Shown in pieces: positions 57,529 through 64,000 of a DNA stretch of 64,000 bases. The position numbers and the translations under genes are program-made. Source of the DNA: Daphnia pulex (lineage: Eukaryota > Arthropoda > Branchiopoda > Diplostraca > Daphniidae); NCBI RefSeq assembly GCF_021134715.1, contig NC_060026.1:8361001-8425000 (forward strand), given 5' to 3'. Position 1 is the first letter of the stretch; each line of letters begins with the position of its first letter. Below the pieces are notes generated by a model. It had not been told where the DNA came from, did no database searches, and was given only the letters and a program-made list of their open reading frames with translations.

Positions 57529-58585
57529 ACTTAAAAAACACGTAATTTGGAGTTGTTTGCTCTTTGCTACCACGTTTAATAAACTGTATTGGCAGCTATA
57601 TCTGTTTTCGTTTCATTAATTAGCCCAATCCCCATTTTTGATCTGTTCCAATGCACCGTCTGTTTCAGAAACCTTGCATTGGCTTCAGCTCGTAACCGCA
57701 CATATATGGTGATTTGGTACAACATTGTTGTTTACATATGATTCTTTATCATGGTTAAACATTGGCTTCAAATAACGGTCTTTCAAGATGGAGATGAGTC
57801 AGGCACAAGATAGAGCCAATATTCCACCGATATTCCACCAAGGTCGTATTGGCCCAATGCTAAAATTGGACGAATGGTGGACCTGTCTCATATCGATCTT
57901 GGAACAACGTTAAATTTGCTTCCAGCACAATATTGGTCCAATGCAGCAATTGTTTCAGAAATCTCATGTTGGTTGCAGTTCGTAACCGCACATATGTGGT
58001 GCATTCGCACAAAGGTACACTTTCTCCTTACAGTAGATTCAGTGAGATGATGCTTACGATGCGCGAAATGATGAGAATTCGTCCAGATGTGTAAATAGAC
58101 AATACGACCGGTTAGTATCGTTGAACTTCCTGGAATTGGAGACAATTAGTTGGGCTAGATTTATCCCGGCTGTGGACGTCGACCACACCGAGGAGCTACA
58201 ATCAGAGGCGGCCTGAAAGTAGGATGGGACGGTCCAACGGTTGCGTCTTCTGGCATCTGCGGAATTGAGCCTAAACACGGATGTCGTCTGCAAATTCCCA
58301 ATGGGTAAACGGTGAATGGTCCTGAATCCAGATACTTACAACATTTCCTATTCAAAAAAAATATTCTAAGTCCACTCAAATACAAGTTACAAAGCCTGGA
58401 CTCTCTACTGAGTCCAAGCCGACAACAAAGACAATTCAACGGGTATTTGACCTGAGGGGGAGGACTCAAGACTCGGGACAGGAAGGTTCAATGAAGAGAC
58501 GCTTACTGTTTGAGTGTTTGTGAATGGATCATTGAGCTAACCTGAAATCGGCCAACTCAAGATGGTGTTTTGAGCCAGGACTCTT

Positions 58586-58804
58586 TTGTGCTTTCGTGGG
58601 GCCTCTAAAGTGAGAAATTCTCCCATGAGACTATTTCCTATAAACTCCGCTTACGCTTCGGCCTGGGGAGTTTTGTCAGATTGGTGTGTGGGAAGGCGTT
58701 CCGATCCCCTGTGCAATGACGTAACTGTGGTAGAAGCCTTTTTAGCCGACCAGGCAAATTCTAAGGCGTATAGCACGATTGGTGTTTATCGCTGGGCGGA
58801 CCTC
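58586..58804 (+). mobile_element. tyrosine-recombinase retroelement remnant, B5
   Basis: Same fossil piece as B1; broken. Confidence 0.55.
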
Positions 58805-58853
58805 GATGGGCTGTCGTCGTTCATTTTGTATCAAGAAGTATACCAGAAGTAGA

Positions 58854-58924
58854 GCATGGATAGTTCAGTGCTAGAATACGCGCCCGCCACGCGGGCGGCC
58901 CGGGTTCGATTCCCAATCGATGCA
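58854..58924 (+). pseudogene. tRNA-Gly-like copy at the B5/A6 junction
   Basis: Junction-type form, leader nearest to that at 10484. Confidence 0.8.
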
Positions 58925-59127
58925 TTTTAATCACCGTTGCCTACGACAGATTGGTAGAATCTACTCTATTGAGTTTATTTTGCTGATATTCTTGCGCAGT
59001 ACGCGTAAGGACGGTTCTTAGTGGTTAGTGGTGGTTGAAGCAATCTCTTTAAGCGGACTCTTTTTTGTTTGCGAGATTGGTTTAGATTACTTAATCTTCC
59101 TTTGATCATACCAATTGGCGAATAAAC

Positions 59128-59328
59128 CATTTGTAGGACAGAGAGGTACAAGTTATATCCATCGCCAGACTCTGTGTTTGTATCGTGGAAACCCAAGATA
59201 GTTATCGGTTCAAACTCGTCGTGTTCCAACTGCTGTGGTAATCGACATTCAGACGCAAATGTTCCCCCTTTTGTAAACTCACTTGGTTCTATGCTCTCCC
59301 ATTCCAAAAACTGTAGTCCCGTGTAGAT
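59128..59328 (-). other. orphan exon-like copy 32
   Basis: Reference protein sequence; GTTTAT donor side. Confidence 0.5.
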
Positions 59329-59507
59329 CTAAAGTCACATTTTGATAAAAAGAAAAAAAAAAACAGCTGACTAAGATTCAAATTGAATTAGGATACATGT
59401 GTGTTGAGATAACAAGATATAGAAACAATGGTGATTAATGTTATTTGAACGTTGTATCCGTTTTAAAAGCCTAAACATACCTTCACAAGAAATAAAATAA
59501 TTTTGCT

Positions 59508-59579
59508 TGATCTCGACGTGATTTGAACACGCAACCTCCTGATCTGGAGTCAGGCGCGCTACCGTTGCGCCACGAAATC
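59508..59579 (-). tRNA. tRNA-Trp (CCA), consensus copy
   Basis: Consensus body; flank as at 11137. Confidence 0.92.
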
Positions 59580-59861
59580 TTGATTTTCGATGTAATTACT
59601 ATCTTTATATTTTGGTAACTACGGTGTCTTTTATAAAGGAATAGATTCTGATGGTAAGATTGATTATCACACGAACACATTTAGTCTTTTGAAAGAGTCA
59701 GTCAGATTAGTCAGGTTATTTTTTTATATTTCCTTGGATCTTTTGATCGCCACAAGCCTTGATTTTCGTAATAAAAGCTAACAAGCTTAGGCATGATAGT
59801 CGGCTACAATAGATGGGTTGTCGTCGTGCAATTTGTATCAAGAAGTATACGTGAGGGGCAA

Positions 59862-59932
59862 GCATCGATGGTTCAGTGGTAGAATGCTCGCCTGCCTCGC
59901 GGGCGGCCCGGGTTCGATTCCCGGTCGATGCA
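59862..59932 (+). tRNA. tRNA-Gly (GCC), A37T variant
   Basis: Only A37 is changed. Confidence 0.82.
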
Positions 59933-60134
59933 TTTTAATCACCATTGCCCAAGACAGATTGGTAGAATCTACTCTATTGAGTTTAGTTTGCTGATATTCT
60001 TGCGCAGTACGTATAAGGACGGTACTTAGTGGTTAGTGGTGGTTGAAGCAATCTCTTTAAGCGGACTCTTTTTTGTTTGCCAGATTGGTTTAGATTACTT
60101 AATCTTCCTTTGATCATACCAATTGGCGAAAAAC

Positions 60135-60335
60135 CATTTGTAGGACAGAGAGGTACAAGTTATATCCATCGCCAGACTCTGTGTTTGTATCGTGGAAACC
60201 CAAGATAGTTATCGGTTCAAACTCGTCGTGTTCCAACTGCTGTGGTAATCGACATTCAGACGCAAATGTTCCCCCTATTGTAAACTCACTTGGTTCTATG
60301 CTCTCCCATTCCAAAAACTGTAGTCCCGTGTAGAT
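60135..60335 (-). other. orphan exon-like copy 33
   Basis: K to I (FTIGG). Confidence 0.5.
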
Positions 60336-60378
60336 CTAAAGTCACATTTTGATAAAAGGAAAAAAAAAACAGCTGACT

Positions 60379-60415
60379 TCTGGAGTCAGCCGCGCTACCG
60401 TTGCTCCACGAAATC
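60379..60415 (-). pseudogene. tRNA-Trp 5' half
   Basis: Acceptor 5' strand, D arm and anticodon remain; the T arm and 3' end are lost at a deletion joining CAGCTGACT to TCTGGAG. The remaining half shares the D-arm changes of 6136. Confidence 0.88.
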
Positions 60416-60656
60416 TTGATATTCGATGTAATTACTATCGTTATATTTTAGGAACTACGGTGTCTTTTATAAGGGAATGAATATCCCAAATATCCCAATC
60501 AGCTAAAAGCCAACGAACTGCGTAAAATTTTTCTTCATATTGGACCAGTAATCTTCAAGGGAATTTTATAAACAGAAAAGTAAACCCATTTTTGTATTAA
60601 GAGTTGGAAATTTGTATTCTCTGCTCTAGTATACGTTGTCTAAAACCTACTCTTAA

Positions 60657-60842
60657 TTGGCTCAAGATTTTTTGCAATATTTTACTTTTCAATTTGGAGA
60701 AATTTATAGCAAGAACCACCTCATTCACAATGTTCATTCACTCATTCATTTAGTTGATGACTTGAGATCGATGGCTCACTTAATTAATTTTTTCTCTGCT
60801 TTTCCATATGAAACTTTCTGGGGTCACGTGAAGATGCTTTAA
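60657..60842 (+). pseudogene. transposase C-terminal fragment, B6
   Basis: Same form as B1 (FLQYFTFQF). Confidence 0.6.
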
Positions 60843-61768
60843 AAATGCTTTTTAAAATTGGGTTCCGTCTTTTGCAATGATAACAACTAATAAATAATAA
60901 ATAATAACACTAGTATTTCCCCATATGGATTTCAGAGTTTGGCGTAATGTTGTATTCAGCTCGTCATTTCATAGATCAATGTCGTACAGAAATGCAGTAT
61001 TTGCAGAAGGTTGGTTCACCGATGTAACTTAAATTTTGCAGTGTAATTTTCAAGCTGGGTCCTATGCTAAACCAATGTAGGAATTCAACTACTGCGAATA
61101 ATCCTCACTTTAATATGTAATGTTGGCAAAATTGTGGCTATGATTAGAATTTTTGTATTGGACTGGCAAGTTTGACCAAATGCGGTACCAAACTCTTCAT
61201 CATTATGTCTGCTTTGGTCTAAGCTGAGAAAATCGGTGTCAGCGGAATGTTGGTTAACCTATCAGAAACTTGTCCCTATTCTAAACTAATCTTGAAATCC
61301 TTTCATTACAAATTATTTGTTGGATACATTGGTTATCTGCGATGTACAAAACATGAAAATCTCAATGGTGCATACAGACATTAGGTTGGTAGCGGGGTAC
61401 TTACATTGGTTGAACCTAACTTTTCAAACGTGGCCCAATTTGCATATTGGCCTGGCTGTTTAAAACGTAATTCCAATATTTTTCAAGCCGTGACCCCATT
61501 TGCATTCATTTAAATAGATTAACCAACGCTAACCTTACCGAAATGAACATAGGCTTGACATATTGGGCAATATTGCGAGCAATATTGTTTCTTGCCCGTG
61601 AATCAGGCACGTCAGTTGATGTTGATTTCCACCATGGCCCACCAAGTTATCCGATTTTGCAACAATATTGTGTTTTTGATCCAAACAAGTGAAATGGCTA
61701 ATTATGCCCCTTCCCAGAACCTAATTTTGTAAAAAACAGAACCAAAACGAAACTGCCAAATACTAATT

Positions 61769-63366
61769 ATGCCGAGCCTTCATCATCATCATCGGAGCGT
61801 CCGGCAACAAAGAAGTCTAACAAGTAGTGCAAGTTACACCTGTAGCTCCACGTATTCCCCAAGGTACATTCATTATGGAATTTTGTTATATTTTTCTCTC
61901 AATACAGTGTTCATGTTGCCTTGTGTATTTCAGGAAATAAAGTTAACTCGGAACCGAAAAGTGAAAGAGAGTAACCATAAGGAAAAGGGTGATGGCTCTA
62001 CAACACAAGCAGGTGATTCTATACGGGTTTTGAAGGTGATATGGTGAAATAGCATACTATTTTTTCTTCATTGCAGAAGCTCTAAAAAACCTAACAACGG
62101 CAACATCAAATAAGACTGTAACCAAAGCCCAGAAGTCAAAAGGTACGATATGTAATAATTTGAATTATGAAACTGTAAGTCCAGATTATAACTTTTTATA
62201 TTTGTGGTATAGTAACTCCTGCTGAAAAGCCAGAGTCTGATTCGTCTGTTCTGTAACAAGCTCACCCTTCTGTCCCTTTAGAAAGAGTTCTGAAAATCTA
62301 GATCACAATAGCTCTGAAGAATCTACGTCAGAGGACGAGGTGAAAGAAAGGAATTCAAATGACTGAAATACGCCTTCAGAACGGGAACTCATCCAGCAAA
62401 AGAAGAAGGGGGAGGGGGTGTTTCACGAACAAGATGAAGAGACCAGAAGATGAAACGGTAACTCAACCGATAGAAGGGGGTGTGCTCACGTCCAAATGAG
62501 AGAAACCAGAGAAATTTTGGTGTAAAACGACGAGGTAATACAGGATGTTATTTCTGTAAGCGATGAAGACATATTGGGTAAGGAAAATGTCTTTATTGGT
62601 ACACCTAAGTGACAACTACTAAAGATTTCTTTTGTTTACTTGTTTGTTGTTGTAGTAATCCAGCAGGCAGAAAAAGCAATGTTGGTACAGGTTGACGTTG
62701 CAAAAATGCTTATTGAGATCAAAATGGGAATACAGCAGCTGACTGACTTGTTCATGACGAGGAGACTTGAAATCGCTACCAACCTGCCTACACCAATTAA
62801 TGGCTCGCCATGCTCAACTGACTGTGCCGATGAGTTGCCTGTGACAACTCAGACGTTTTTCGAGGAACTTGAAGTTAAGATGAGGAATGATGCAACGCTA
62901 AAGACACAAATCAGAAACGTCCTGACCCTGGTGAGGACCAACAAGAGCCTAAAGGCTATTGTCAGAAATGTATTAAAGAGCCTTATGTCTAAAGAGCTCA
63001 GAATGATGTACTTCCCCCGTAAAAAAACTAAAGTTAAACACGTCTTTACTGATATGTAGATGATTTGTTCCTTTGTAATCGGTAAACTTTTAAAGCAATT
63101 CCCTTTTTTCTACCTGTTTTAATCTTTTTTGTTTACTCTTTAATTTAGACATAATTTGGCGTTGGGCCAGCAACACCAGCCAAGAGTTGACAAACGACAC
63201 CATTCTAAAGGAAATGGGATTAGACACTTTCGCTAATGCAGCGGATGAGGACGGTGGGGTCGCTGATAGGAAGAAACTCACTGCCATTAAGAAAACTGCC
63301 ATAGACAAGTTTTTAAAGCAAAAAGTACGACGTGGAACGGCAGACGAAGCCGTCAACAACGATTAA
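61769..63366 (+). pseudogene. DUF4806-type gene, B6
   Basis: DUF4806 exon 62656-63059 and last exon 63149-63366 open; like B1 it has TTTTATAAA where other copies have AATAAA. Confidence 0.6.
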
Positions 63367-64000
63367 ACTTAAAAAACACGTAATTTGGAGTTGTTTGCTC
63401 TTTGCTACCACGTTTTATAAACTGTATTGGCAGCTATATCTGTTTTCGTTTCATTAATTAGCCCAATCCCCATTTTTTATCTGTTCCAATGCACCGTCTG
63501 TTTCAGAAACCTTGCATTGGCTTCAGCTCGTAACCGCACATATATGGTGATTTGGTACAACATTGTTGTTTACATATGATTCTTTATCATGGTTAAACAT
63601 TGGCTTCAAATAACGGTCTTTCAAGATGGAGATGAGTCAGGCACAAGATAGAGCCAATATTCCACCGATATTCCACCAAGGTCGTATTGGCCCAATGCTA
63701 AAATTGGAGGAATGGTGGACCTGTCTCATATCGATCTTGGAACAACGTTAAATTTGCTTCCAGCACAATATTGGTCCAATGCAGCAATTGTTTCAGAAAT
63801 CTCATGTTGGTTGCAGTTCGTAACCGCACATATGTGGTGCATTCGCACAAAGGTACACTTTCTCCTTACAGTAGATTCAGTGAGATGATGCTTACGATGC
63901 GCGAAATGATGAGAATTCGTCCAGATGTGTAAATAGACAATACGACCGGTTAGTATCGTTGAACTTCCTGGAATTGGAGACAATTAGTTGGGCTAGATTT

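Larger units (their letters stand above)
54638..58804. repeat. B block 5 (4,167 bp)
   Basis: Uninterrupted; same part order. 55003-55928 and 57529-58585 hold no recognisable gene. Confidence 0.92.
58805..60478. repeat. A array 6 (shortest, under two units)
   Basis: Ends after a deletion that removed about 170 bp and half a tRNA-Trp at 60379. Confidence 0.94.
60479..64000. repeat. B block 6, cut by the window edge
   Basis: Aligns with B1 at a constant offset of 54,208 bp and shares its private differences. Its tyrosine-recombinase end lies beyond the window. 60843-61768 and 63367-64000 hold no recognisable gene. Confidence 0.92.

Noticed and set aside
1-64000. Regular direct repeats as a CRISPR or bacterial array
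   Set aside because: The period is about 1 kb, units contain eukaryotic Pol III tRNA genes and the window has introns and eukaryotic retroelements.

Overview
Kind of organism. This is nuclear DNA of an animal, most likely an arthropod and perhaps a crustacean. The eukaryotic Pol III tRNA genes (Gly and Trp bodies of metazoan type), GT-AG introns, a Copia element with a Drosophila-like primer site, a DIRS-like element and a DUF4806-bearing DNA transposon all point that way. The species is inference. I see no certain single-copy host protein gene. Layout. Almost all of the window is two interleaved repeats. Repeat A is a tandem unit of about 1,001 bp. It carries a tRNA-Trp gene on the minus strand, a divergent tRNA-Gly gene on the plus strand about 280 bp away, and an orphan 201-bp exon-like stretch on the minus strand. 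Repeat B is a block of about 4,165 bp holding remains of a DNA transposon (transposase C-terminal piece, then a multi-exon DUF4806 gene) and, at its right end, a remnant of a tyrosine-recombinase retroelement. A arrays lie at 1-6270, 10435-14274, 20538-29304, 33471-41927, 47649-54637 and 58805-60478. B blocks lie at 6271-10434, 14275-20537, 29305-33470, 41928-47648, 54638-58804 and 60479-64000 (cut by the window edge). Later insertions. B2 holds a 2.1-kb Copia retrotransposon (17069-19161) with matching LTRs and a 5-bp target duplication. B4 holds a 1.57-kb inverted-repeat element with nested tRNA-like pieces (44283-45854). Array A5 is split by a 3.15-kb DIRS-like element with inverted ends and an internal complementary region (48505-51650). 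Array A4 is scarred around 36.8-37.3 kb by a rearrangement that captured a piece related to the B4 insertion. tRNA content. I count 33 tRNA-Gly and 35 tRNA-Trp copies. About 7 Gly(GCC) and about 10 Trp(CCA) copies keep the full family consensus. The others fall into recurring variant classes: Gly bodies with anticodon UCC (six) or with the alanine anticodon GGC (two), Gly copies with A37 changed to T (six), and Trp bodies with anticodon UCA (two). These classes, a 3,004-bp trimer period and a nearly identical 5-kb duplication (1-4975 and 21037-26011) indicate growth by unequal exchange. Main open questions: whether the altered-anticodon tRNAs are made, and what gene the orphan exon came from.
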